64,000 nucleotides of DNA from DAHVFK01 sp963755395 (GTDB taxonomy: Bacteria; Pseudomonadota; Gammaproteobacteria; Burkholderiales; SG8-39), in assembly GCA_963755395.1 (NCBI GenBank), contig CAVWJJ010000004.1:1-64000 (forward strand), written 5' to 3'. The notes beneath the pieces are model-generated. The model was not told the origin of the DNA. It did no database searches and worked only from the letters and a program-made list of their open reading frames with translations. Numbering within the stretch: position 1 is the stretch's first letter; every line of letters begins with the position of its first letter. A program made the position numbers and the translations under genes. This document shows positions 54,817 through 63,900 of this stretch, one piece after another.

Positions 54817-55893
54817 TCAATATGGGAAAGGCCACACCCTGAGCTTCTGCTTGCCGATCTGCCACAGCCGCGCCAAACCGTGCGGCTCGACGATCAGGAA
54901 GAATATGATCAGCACGCCCAGGATCACGAACGTGCTCTGATCCACCGTCGCGCTGCGGATATGCAGACCTAAATAAGCGGGTGCCTGGCGCAGCACGATC
55001 GGCAGCCCCCAGATCAGCGCCGCGCCGAGAAACGAGCCCAGCAGGCTGCCGAGCCCGCCGATGATCACCATGAACAGAATCAGGAACGACTGATTGATGT
55101 TGAAGCTCTCCGACTCGGCGTTACCGAGCCAGAGAAACACCATCATCGCCCCGGCGACGCCGCAATAGAACGAGGACACAGCGAAGGCGAGAAGCTTGGT
55201 CTGGTACAGCCTGATCCCGATCAGCTCCGCCGCGAGGTCCATGTCGCGCACCGCCATCCAGGTGCGGCCGATGCGCCCGCGCATGAGGTTCGCCGCCATC
55301 AGGACGAGAAGCGTGACGATCGAGAGCACGAGCAGGTAGCGCGTGGTAGACGACGCGGTGGGCCCGGTCACGGCCAGGCCGAACATCGTCTTGGTCGGCA
55401 CCTCGATCGAGGCCGAGATGTTGTTGTTGTAGAGCCACGGAATTCGAATGAAACACCAGGACAGGAAGAACTGCGCGGCGAGCGTGGCGACCGCGAGGTA
55501 GAAACCCTTGATGCGCAGCGAGGGCAGACCGAACACTGTCCCGACCGCCGCGGCGAAGAAACCCGAGCACAGGATCAGAACGATGATGTCGACGTTGGGA
55601 AAAAACGTCGTCAGCTTGTAGCAAGCGAAGGCCCCCACGCCCATGAAGCCGCCGGTGCCGAGCGAAAGCAGTCCGGTATAGCCGGTGAGAAGGTTGAGTC
55701 CGGTCGCCGCGAGCGAGAACACCAGGATCGGAATGAGGACCGAATCGAGCGCGAAGTTGGAGGCCGTGAGCGGCACTCCGACGAAGGCGATAAGCAGGAT
55801 GATTGCGATGCCGATCCGGTCCTGCAGAATCGGAAGCAGGGCCTGGTCGGCGGCGTAGCTCGTCTTATATTGCCCGACTTCGCGATAGAGCAT
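54817..55893 (-). CDS. livM: Liv-type ABC transporter permease, LivM
   Basis: Inner-membrane permease of 358 residues with about ten membrane segments (IGIAIILLIAFVGVPLTAS, VLIPILVFSLAATGLNLLTGYTGLLSLGTGGFMGVGAFACY). The cytoplasmic loop RGRIGRTWMAVRDMDLAAELIGIRLYQTKLLAFAVSSFYCGVAGAM is the ATPase-contacting EAA-like region of LivM. It pairs with LivH. The ATG at 55893 is 10 bases after the livH stop. Confidence 0.93.
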   Translation of the reverse strand: MLYREVGQYKTSYAADQALLPILQDRIGIAIILLIAFVGVPLTASNFALDSVLIPILVFSLAATGLNLLTGYTGLLSLGTGGFMGVGAFACYKLTTFFPNVDIIVLILCSGFFAAAVGTVFGLPSLRIKGFYLAVATLAAQFFLSWCFIRIPWLYNNNISASIEVPTKTMFGLAVTGPTASSTTRYLLVLSIVTLLVLMAANLMRGRIGRTWMAVRDMDLAAELIGIRLYQTKLLAFAVSSFYCGVAGAMMVFLWLGNAESESFNINQSFLILFMVIIGGLGSLLGSFLGAALIWGLPIVLRQAPAYLGLHIRSATVDQSTFVILGVLIIFFLIVEPHGLARLWQIGKQKLRVWPFPY

Positions 55894-55903
55894 TGGGTTT
55901 CTC

Positions 55904-56860
55904 TTAAAGCCGTTCGATGATGCGCTCGCCGAACAGGCCCTGCGGACGGAACAGCAGGAATATGAGCGCGATGACGTAGGCGAACCAGCTCTCGATCCCT
56001 CCCCCGACCAGCGGCCCCCAGTAGAACTCGCCCATCTTCTCGCCCACCCCGATGATGAGCCCGCCGACGATGGCGCCCGGGATCGACGTGAAGCCCCCCA
56101 GAATCAGCACCGGCAGCGCCTTGAGCGCGATGATCTCCAGCGCGAAGGATACGTTCGAGCGGGCGCCCCACATGATGCCGGTCGCCAGGGCGACGACGCC
56201 GGCGGCGAACCAGACCACAACCCAGATTTGCTCGAGAGAGATGCCGACCGACAGGGCTGCGCGGTGGCTGTCGGCCACCGCGCGCAGCGCACGGCCGATG
56301 CGCGTGCGGTTGAACAGGATGCCGAGCCCCGCGACCATGAGCGAGGCGATGATCGCGGCCGCGACGTCGATCTTCTGCAGCTGCACGAACCCGCCGAGCG
56401 TATTGATACGCCAGGCACCGCTCGGCAGCCCCAACTGATCGGAGATCATGACCTTGGGGTCGCCGCCGAAAATCAGTTCGCCCATTCCGATCAGGACGTA
56501 GGTGAGGCCGAAAGTCGCCATGAACAGGATGATCTCGGGCTGGTTCACGAGCGGCCGCAGGATGGCGCGCTCGACGGCGACGGCGAGCACTAGCATCACC
56601 ACCACCGTGAGCACCAGCGCCAGGTACGCCGGCACCCCGTGTTCATTGAGGCCGACCAGGGTGAGCGCGGCGAACACGACCATGATGCCCTGGGCGAAGT
56701 TGAACACGCCGGAGGCCTTGAAGATCAGAACGAAACCGAGCGCAATGAGCGCGTACAACACGCCGCTGACAAGCCCGTCCCACAGCGTCTGCGCCAGCAG
56801 GTCGGGGGCGTGGCCCATCTGCATGAATGGATCGATGAAGATGCTGTAGAGCAGATGCAT
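55904..56860 (-). CDS. livH: Liv-type ABC transporter permease, LivH
   Basis: 318 residues. LLAQTLWDGLVSGVLYALIALGFVLIFKASGVFNFAQGIMVVFAALTLVGL is the typical N-terminus of LivH, and RTRIGRALRAVADSHRAALSVGISLEQI is the coupling loop. About eight membrane segments. It sits between livG and livM with 10-base gaps, which completes the permease pair. Confidence 0.93.
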   Translation of the reverse strand: MHLLYSIFIDPFMQMGHAPDLLAQTLWDGLVSGVLYALIALGFVLIFKASGVFNFAQGIMVVFAALTLVGLNEHGVPAYLALVLTVVVMLVLAVAVERAILRPLVNQPEIILFMATFGLTYVLIGMGELIFGGDPKVMISDQLGLPSGAWRINTLGGFVQLQKIDVAAAIIASLMVAGLGILFNRTRIGRALRAVADSHRAALSVGISLEQIWVVVWFAAGVVALATGIMWGARSNVSFALEIIALKALPVLILGGFTSIPGAIVGGLIIGVGEKMGEFYWGPLVGGGIESWFAYVIALIFLLFRPQGLFGERIIERL

Positions 56861-56870
56861 TGCCGTGCCT

Positions 56871-57670
56871 TCAGTGCGCGACGCCGAGATAGGCGTCGAT
56901 CACCGCCTGGTCGGTACGCACCTCTTCGGGCGTGCCGTCGGCGATCTTCTTCCGTAGTCGAGCACCACGACGCGGTCGGAAATGTCCATCACCACGCCCA
57001 TGTCGTGCTCGATCAGAACGATCGTGGTGCCGTACTGGTCGTTTACGTCGAGCACGAAGCGGCACATGTCCTGCTTTTCCTCGAGGTTCATTCCGGCCAT
57101 CGGCTCGTCTAGCAGCAGCACCGAGGGCTCCATTGCCAGCGCGCGCGCGAGCTCGACGCGCTTCTGCAGGCCGTAGGGCAGCTGGCCGACCGGCGTTCGC
57201 CGGATGTGCTGGATCTCGAGGAAATCGATGATCTCCTCGACCGCGCGCCGGTGCTCGATCTCCTCGCGCCGCGCCGCCGGCAACCACAGCGCCTCCTGCA
57301 GCAGGTTGCCGCGCATCTTCAGGTTGCGCCCGACCATGATGTTGTCGAGCACCGTCATGCCGCGGAACAACGCGATGTTCTGGAAGGTGCGGCCGATGCC
57401 CATCGTGGCCGCTGCGTGCGGCTTCATGCCGCGGAACTCGCGCCCCCTGAAGCGAATGATGCCATGCTGCGGCTGATAGAAGCCGTTCATAACGTTGAGC
57501 ATCGAGCTCTTGCCGGCGCCGTTCGGCCCGATGATCGCGCGCACCTCGTGCTCGCGCACATCGAACGAAACCTCGGTCAGCGCCCTCACGCCGCCGAAGG
57601 TGAGCGAAACCTCTTCGACCCCCAGCACCGGGGCGCCGATGCGCTGCGCTCGAGCCTCGGCTTCCGTCAT
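56871..57670 (-). CDS. livG: Liv-type ABC transporter ATPase, LivG (one frameshift)
   Basis: Second ATPase. LGVEEVSLTFGGVRALTEVSFDVREHEVRAIIGPNGAGKSSMLNVMNGFY holds Walker A, GIGRTFQNIALFRGMTVLDNIMVGRN the Q-loop, YGLQKRVELARALAMEPSVLLLDEPMAGMN the signature and Walker B, and VLIEHDMGVVMDISDRVVVLDYG the switch. Near 56955 the frame slips; the proper end GTPEEVRTDQAVIDAYLGVAH is in another frame. About 266 residues. The start is the ATG at 57670, 4 bases after the acyl-CoA synthetase stop. Confidence 0.92.
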
Positions 57671-57674
57671 ACGG

Positions 57675-59633
57675 TCAAGCGGCCTTGCGCGTGGCCGCGG
57701 GCGGGAAGCTGCGCGCGTCGCAGATCGACAGATCGGCGGAAATCTGCGCGGTGCGACCGTCCTCGTAGCGCACCTCCGCCTCGACATGCACCGACTCCGC
57801 CCCGGTGTAGAGCGCATCGACCAGCGACCCGTACTTCTCCGCGATGTGGCCGCGGCGCACCTTGCGCGTGCGGGTGAGCTCGCCGTCGTCCGCGTCGAGC
57901 TCCTTGTGCAGCAGCAGGAAGCGATGAATCTGGCTCCCGGCAAGCTCCGGATCAGCGGCGAGATCGGCGTTCACCTGCTCGACGCACTGGGTGATCAGGT
58001 CGCGGACCTCCTTGCGCGAGGCAAGGTCGACGTAACCGGTGTATGCCAGCTTGCGCTTCTCGGCCCAGTTGCCGACCGCGTCCATGTCGATATTGATGAA
58101 GGCGCATACACGGTCGCGCGCATGGCCGAAGGCAACCGCCTCCTTGATGTAGGGAAAGAACTTGAGCTTGTTCTCGAGGTACTTGGGCGCAAACAGCGTG
58201 CCGTCGTCCAGCCTGCCGACGTCCTTGACGCGGTCGATGATCTTGAGATGACCGTCTGCGTCAAGGTAGCCTGCATCGCCGGTATGGAACCACCCTTCCG
58301 CGTCCTTCGCTTGCTCGGTCGCCTGCGGGTTCTTGTAGTACTCCCTGAACAGGCCCGGGGAGCGGATCAGCAGCTCGCGCTGCGGCGTGAACTTGAGCTC
58401 GACCCCGCGCACCGCAGGGCCGACGGTATCCGCCCTGACCTGGCCGTTGGGCTGCACGCAGACGAACACCGAGGTCTCGGTCGAGCCATAGAGCTGCTTC
58501 AGGTTGATGCCGATCGAGCGGTAGAACTTGAACAGATCTGGACCGATCGCCTCGCCGGCGGTATAGGCGACGCGCACCCGGCTCATGCCGAGCACGTTGC
58601 GCAGCGGCCCATACACGAGCAGGTCTCCCAGCGCGTAGTGCAGGCGCTGCGCCATGCCGACTGATTTGCCATCCAGAATGGCGCCGCCGACGCGCCGCGC
58701 CACATCCATGAAGTGCCGGTACATGATGCGCTTCAAGCGCCCGGCGTCCTCCATGCGGATCGATACCTGCGTGAGCAGGGCTTCGAGGACCCGCGGCGGC
58801 GCGAAGTAGTAGCTAGGGCCGATCTCGCGCATGTCCGTCATCAGCGTTTCGGCCGACTCGGGGCAGCAGATGCAGTACCCGGTGGCGAAGGGCTGGGCGT
58901 AGGAGAAGATGTTCTGGCCGATCCAGGCAGGCGGCAGGTAGGCGATGACCACGTCGCGGTCGGTGAGGCCTTCCATCTCGGCGGCCGCCCTGGCGCGGTC
59001 GATCAGGGCATGGTGCGTGAGTACCACTCCCTTGGGTGTGGCGGTGGTGCCTGAAGTGAAGAACATTGCCGCCGGGTCGTCCCCCGACCCCTGCTCGATC
59101 TCGCGCTCGAGGAACCCGGGATCACGCGTGGCCGCCTCGACGCCGATCTCGCGCAGCCGTTCGTAACTTGCTAGCTGCGGCTGGGTGTAGTGGCGCAGGC
59201 CGCGCGGATCGTCGAAATAGATGTGCTTGAGCGTCGGGCATTGCGGCAGGATCTCGAGCAACTTGTCGACCTGCTCCTGGTCCTCCGCGACCGCGTGGAC
59301 GATCTCGGCGTTCTGGATCGGGAATGCCATCTCGGCCGCGACCGCGTCCTGGTACAGCGGCACCGGCACCGCCCCCAGGCACTGCGCGGCGCACATCGCC
59401 GCGTAGATACGCGGACGGTTGTCCCCGACCAGAGCCATGTGGTCGCCACGCCTGAGCCCCTGTTGCGCGAGGCCGCAGGCAATCGCGCGCACCTCGTCGG
59501 CGAACTGCTTCCAGCTCCAGGTCTGCCAGATGCCGCGGTCCTTCTCGCGGATCGCGGGCCGCGCGCCACGCACTTCGGCGTGGTGCAGCAACAATTTGGG
59601 AAACGTATCGAGCGCCCCGATGTCGGTTGCCAT
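57675..59633 (-). CDS. Long-chain-type acyl-CoA synthetase (AMP-binding)
   Basis: 652 residues, first gene of the transport operon. DRGIWQTWSWKQFADEVRAIACGL, MFFTSGTTATPKGVVLTHHAL (P-loop), YLPPAWIGQNIFSYAQPFATGY, LKQLYGSTETSVFVCVQ, GWFHTGDAGYLDADGHLKIIDRVKDVGRLDDGTLFAPKYLENKLKF (hinge) and VRRGHIAEKYG with the late lysine region. The size and the long insert are those of LACS/bubblegum-like enzymes used for bulky or aromatic acids. GGAGGGAA precedes the ATG. With the PaaK-like gene at the other end, the operon has two CoA-activating enzymes. Confidence 0.88.
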   Translation of the reverse strand: MATDIGALDTFPKLLLHHAEVRGARPAIREKDRGIWQTWSWKQFADEVRAIACGLAQQGLRRGDHMALVGDNRPRIYAAMCAAQCLGAVPVPLYQDAVAAEMAFPIQNAEIVHAVAEDQEQVDKLLEILPQCPTLKHIYFDDPRGLRHYTQPQLASYERLREIGVEAATRDPGFLEREIEQGSGDDPAAMFFTSGTTATPKGVVLTHHALIDRARAAAEMEGLTDRDVVIAYLPPAWIGQNIFSYAQPFATGYCICCPESAETLMTDMREIGPSYYFAPPRVLEALLTQVSIRMEDAGRLKRIMYRHFMDVARRVGGAILDGKSVGMAQRLHYALGDLLVYGPLRNVLGMSRVRVAYTAGEAIGPDLFKFYRSIGINLKQLYGSTETSVFVCVQPNGQVRADTVGPAVRGVELKFTPQRELLIRSPGLFREYYKNPQATEQAKDAEGWFHTGDAGYLDADGHLKIIDRVKDVGRLDDGTLFAPKYLENKLKFFPYIKEAVAFGHARDRVCAFINIDMDAVGNWAEKRKLAYTGYVDLASRKEVRDLITQCVEQVNADLAADPELAGSQIHRFLLLHKELDADDGELTRTRKVRRGHIAEKYGSLVDALYTGAESVHVEAEVRYEDGRTAQISADLSICDARSFPPAATRKAA

Positions 59634-59790
59634 CGAGTTCCCTCCTCCAATATATCCAACTTTCGGCCGGCCCTCCCCGGCCCGCGGTCGCGATCGTATC
59701 TGAATCTTGAACTAGTATGACACGCCGCGGCGCAGCAAAGTCTAGCCGCCGGCCGTCCGACGGGTTGTCTTTCCGGCGACAATTGCGCCG

Positions 59791-60465
59791 ATGCTGACAA
59801 TGGCTCAATTCCTCGCCGACTCGGTATGGCCGCAGGCGCTCGAGCCCCGCGCGCGCGAGCGTGTGCGATGCGAGTCGCTCGAGCGCTCGGTGGCGGCCGG
59901 CGGCTACGTCTGCCGCAAGGGAGAACCGGTCGAGTACTGGGTCGGCGTGATCGAGGGGCTGGTGAAGATCTCCAGCGTCTCGCCCGAGGGCAAGGCGGTG
60001 ACCTTCACCGGCGTGCGCGCCGGAGGCTGGTTCGGCGAAGGCTCGCTGCTGCGCCCGGACCCCTGGCGCTACGACGCCGTCGCGCTACGCGACAGCCGCG
60101 TCGCGCTCGTGCCGCGCGCGACCTTCGACTGGCTGCTCGACGGCTCGATCGAGTTCAACCGCTTCCTGCTCGAGCAGCTCAACGAGCGGCTAGCGCAATT
60201 CATCGCCATGGTGGAATACGACCGCCTGCTCGATCCGGACGCGCGCGTCGCGCGCTGCCTCGCGGCGCTGTTCAATCCGCGCCTGTACCCGGGCTCCAGC
60301 CGCGAACTGATGATCTCCCAGGAGGAGCTCGGCTTCCTGTCGGGCGCTTCGCGCCAGCGCGTCAATCAGGCGCTGCAGCGGCTGGGCGAGTGCCGCCTGC
60401 TGCGCGTCGACTACGGCAAGGTGACGGTGCTAGACCTCGACGGGCTCAAGGCTTTCGAGGGCTAA
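59791..60465 (+). CDS. Crp/Fnr-family transcription regulator
   Basis: 224 residues: a cyclic-nucleotide-binding-like beta roll (GGYVCRKGEPVEYWVGVIEGLVKISSVSPEGKAVTFTGVRAGGWFGEGSLL), a dimer helix (FNRFLLEQLNERLAQFIAMVEYDRLL) and a C-terminal winged helix (MISQEELGFLSGASRQRVNQALQRLGE). The two cysteines near the N-terminus do not form the Fe-S pattern of FNR, and the residues that bind cAMP are not conserved, so its signal is unknown. It is divergent from the acyl-CoA synthetase over 157 bases and may control that operon. Confidence 0.88.
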   Translation: MLTMAQFLADSVWPQALEPRARERVRCESLERSVAAGGYVCRKGEPVEYWVGVIEGLVKISSVSPEGKAVTFTGVRAGGWFGEGSLLRPDPWRYDAVALRDSRVALVPRATFDWLLDGSIEFNRFLLEQLNERLAQFIAMVEYDRLLDPDARVARCLAALFNPRLYPGSSRELMISQEELGFLSGASRQRVNQALQRLGECRLLRVDYGKVTVLDLDGLKAFEG

Positions 60466-60476
60466 CTTCGCCCCGC

Positions 60477-60863
60477 CTATCCCTTGGCGACCTGCCAAAG
60501 ATGCTTGAAGCCCGCGCCGGTCTCGTCGCCCGGCTTCTTGTCTTTGTGCCAGAAATAGAGCGGTTTGCCCTTGTAGGCCCACTGCATCTTTCCGTCGCTG
60601 CGCATAACGAAGCTATAGTCGCCCGAAGCCGTGTCCGAAGCGCTCGCGAGGAACGGTGGCCAGTTCGCGGCGCAACCGCCGCTGCATTCACTCTTGCCCG
60701 AATGCGCCTTGTCCTTGTCGAAGGTGTACAGGGTCATGCCGTGGTCGCCAGTCAGCACGCGGTGCTTCACGACCGGCGACGCAGCGTGCGCGACGCCCGA
60801 CACGGCAGCGATCGAGGCGGCGAGCGCCAAGGGGCCCAGAACCCGATTCGCGGAAAGCTTCAT
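60477..60863 (-). CDS. Small secreted protein of the COG4315 (secreted repeat) family
   Basis: 128 residues with a signal peptide (LAASIAAVSGVAHA). The mature part shows the family pair of repeats: GMTLYTFDKDKAHSGKSECSGGCAANWPPFLA, with two cysteines likely bonded, and KMQWAYKGKPLYFWHKDKKPGDETGAG. The function is unknown. It converges on the Crp-like gene and stands 100 bases after the mutase gene end. Confidence 0.85.
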   Translation of the reverse strand: MKLSANRVLGPLALAASIAAVSGVAHAASPVVKHRVLTGDHGMTLYTFDKDKAHSGKSECSGGCAANWPPFLASASDTASGDYSFVMRSDGKMQWAYKGKPLYFWHKDKKPGDETGAGFKHLWQVAKG

Positions 60864-60964
60864 GTCAGTCTCCAGGTTGGAATGTCAATGCTAGTGACAT
60901 CCATTCACCGGCTCTGGTTCATTCCGCGCCCGGACCGCAAACTGGTCAGGCCGCCACCACCAGC

Positions 60965-63900
60965 TTACATGCTGCGCCGGTATTGGCCCCCGACCTCGAA
61001 CAGCGCGTGCGTGATCTGACCGAGCGAGCACACGCGCACCGCATCGACCAGCACCTCGAACACGTTTTCGTCCCGGATCACCGCCTGGCGCAGCCGCTCG
61101 AGCATCGCCGGTGCGGCCTTGGCGTGCTTCCTGTGGAAGTCGCGCAGACGCTTGAGCTGGGACTGCTTTTCCTCCTCGGTCGAGCGGATCAGCTCGAGCT
61201 TGGGCGGCGTCGCGTCGCCGTGAGGGTTGCGGAAAGTGTTCACGCCCACGATCGGGTAGGAGCCGTCGTGCTTCCTGTGTTCGTAGGTTAGCGATTCCTC
61301 CTGGATCTTGCCGCGCTGGTAGCCCGTTTCCATCGCGCCGAGGACGCCGCCGCGCGCCGAGATCGCCTCGAACTCCTTCAGCACCGCCTCCTCCACCAAG
61401 TCGGTGAGCTCGTCGATAATGAACGAGCCCTGGTTCGGGTTCTCGTTCTTCGCCAGCCCCCACTCCTTGTTCAGGATCAGCTGGATCGCCATCGCGCGGC
61501 GCACCGATTCCTCGGTCGGGGTGGTGATCGCCTCGTCGTAGGCGTTGGTGTGCAGCGAGTTGGTGTTGTCGTAGGTCGAGATCAGCGCCTGCAGCGTGGT
61601 GCGGATGTCGTTGAACGCGATCTCCTGCGCGTGCAGCGAGCGGCCCGAGGTCTGAGAATGAAACTTGAGCTTCTGGCTGCGCTCGTTCGCGCCGTAGCGG
61701 TTCTTCATCGCCACCGCCCAGATGCGCCGCGCTACCCGCCCGAGCACCGCGTATTCGGGATCCATGCCGTAGCTGAAGAAGAACGAAAGGTTAGGCGCGA
61801 AATCGTCGATGTGCATCCCGCGTGCGAGGTAGGCCTCGACGAAGGTGAAACCGTTGGCGAGCGTGAAGGCAAGCTGGCTGATCGGATTCGCACCTGCCTC
61901 GGCAATGTGATAGCCCGAGATCGATACCGAATAGAAGTTCTTCACCCCGTTGTGGATGAAGTACTGCTGGATATCGCCCATTACCTTGAGCGAGAACTCG
62001 GTCGAGAAGATGCAGGTGTTCTGACCCTGGTCCTCCTTAAGGATGTCGGCCTGCACCGTGCCGCGCACCGTGGCCAGCGTCCATTCGCGGATCTTGTCCG
62101 ATTCGTCCTCGGTCGGCTCGCGCTCGTTCTCGGCGCGGAACCTGTCCACCTGCTGGTCGAGCGCGGTGTTGAAGAACATCGCCAGGATGGTCGGCGCCGG
62201 ACCGTTGATGGTCATCGACACCGAGGTGTTGGGTGCGCACAGGTCGAAGCCGCCGTAGAGGACTTTCATGTCCTCGAGCGTCGCGATCGATACGCCGGAG
62301 TTGCCCACCTTGCCGTAGATGTCGGGCCGCTCGTCGGGGTCGAAGCCGTACAGCGTCACCGAGTCGAACGCGGTCGACAGGCGCTTGGCGGGCATGTCCT
62401 TGGACAGCAGGTGGAAGCGCTTGTTGGTCCGGAACGCGTCCCCCTCGCCCGCGAACATGCGTGTCGGGTCCTCGTTCTCGCGCTTGAAGGCGAACACGCC
62501 AGCGGTAAACGGAAACGACCCGGGTACGTTCTCGCGCATCTGCCAGCGCAGGATCTCGCCGTGGTCCTCGTAGCGCGGCAGCGCCACCTTCGGCACCTTG
62601 GTGCCCGACAGGGTCGTATGCGTGAGCCGGGTGCGAATCTCACGCCCGCGGATCTTCACCACGTATTCGTCGCCCGAATACGCCTTCAGCGTCTCGGGCC
62701 ACATTTCGAGCTGCTTGCGCGCGCGCGCATCGAGCGCGGAGTTCTTCTCGTCGATCAGGGAATCAAGCTCGCGCGCCTCCTTGCCCGCCTTGAGCAGCAT
62801 CGCCTTGGCCGCGATCAGCTGCTGGCGCTCGCGCGCAAACGCCGCCTGCTCGCGCGCATGGCCATGATAGCCGCGCACCGACTCCGCTATCTCGGCCAGG
62901 TAACGCTGGCGCTTGGGCGGTATCACCACGCGCACGCTCGATGAAACCTTCGATTCGCTCTTCGGCAGCGCGCCCGGCTCGAGCGTCAGGCCCTTGGCCG
63001 CGAGCCGCGTCGCGACAGCCTGGTACAGCGCGGTGACGCCGTCGTCGTTGAAGCGCGAAGCGATGGTGCCGTAAACCGGCATTTCCTCGGGCGAGGCCTT
63101 GAATGCCTCGCGGTTGCGCTGCACCTGCTTTCTGACGTCGCGCAGCGCGTCCTCGGCGCCCTTGCGGTCGAACTTGTTGATCGCGACGAAGTCGGCGAAA
63201 TCCAGCATGTCGATCTTCTCGAGCTGGCTCGCGGCGCCGAACTCAGGCGTCATGACATACAGGGAGACGTCGACGTGCGGCACGATCGCGGCGTCGCCCT
63301 GCCCGATGCCCGAGGTTTCCACCACCACCAGGTCGAACCCGGCCGCGCGGCAGGCCGCGACCGCCTCCGGAAGGGAGGCGGCGATTTCGGCGCCCGAGGC
63401 GCGCGTCGCGAGTGAGCGCATGAAGACCTGCTTGCCGTGAATCGCGTTCATGCGAATGCGGTCCCCGAGCAACGCGCCGCCGGTTTTCCTGCGCGAAGGG
63501 TCGACCGCGACAATTGCGATCTTCAGCCGGTCGGCCTGATCGAGCCGGAACCGGCGCACCAGCTCATCTGTCAGTGAGCTCTTGCCCGCGCCACCGGTGC
63601 CGGTAACGCCAAGCACAGGGGCCGGCTTGGCCTGTGCGGCTTTCAGAAGCTCTTTCTTCAGGTTTTCACCGAGGGAACCCAATTCCAGCGCGGAAATCAC
63701 CTGCGCAAGCGCACGGCGGTCACCCGCCTTCAGCGCCTTGAGGTCCTTGGGCGCGAACTGCGACGGATCGAAGTCGCAGCGCGCCAGCATGTCGTTGATC
63801 ATGCCTTGCAGGCCCATCTTCTGCCCGTCCTCGGGCGAGTAGATGCGCGCCACGCCGTAGTCGTGCAGGGCCCGGGTCTCGTCAGGCACGATCACCCCGC

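Noticed and set aside
59791..60465. FNR-type oxygen sensor.
   Set aside because: The cysteines do not follow the N-terminal Fe-S spacing of FNR; only general Crp/Fnr membership can be claimed.
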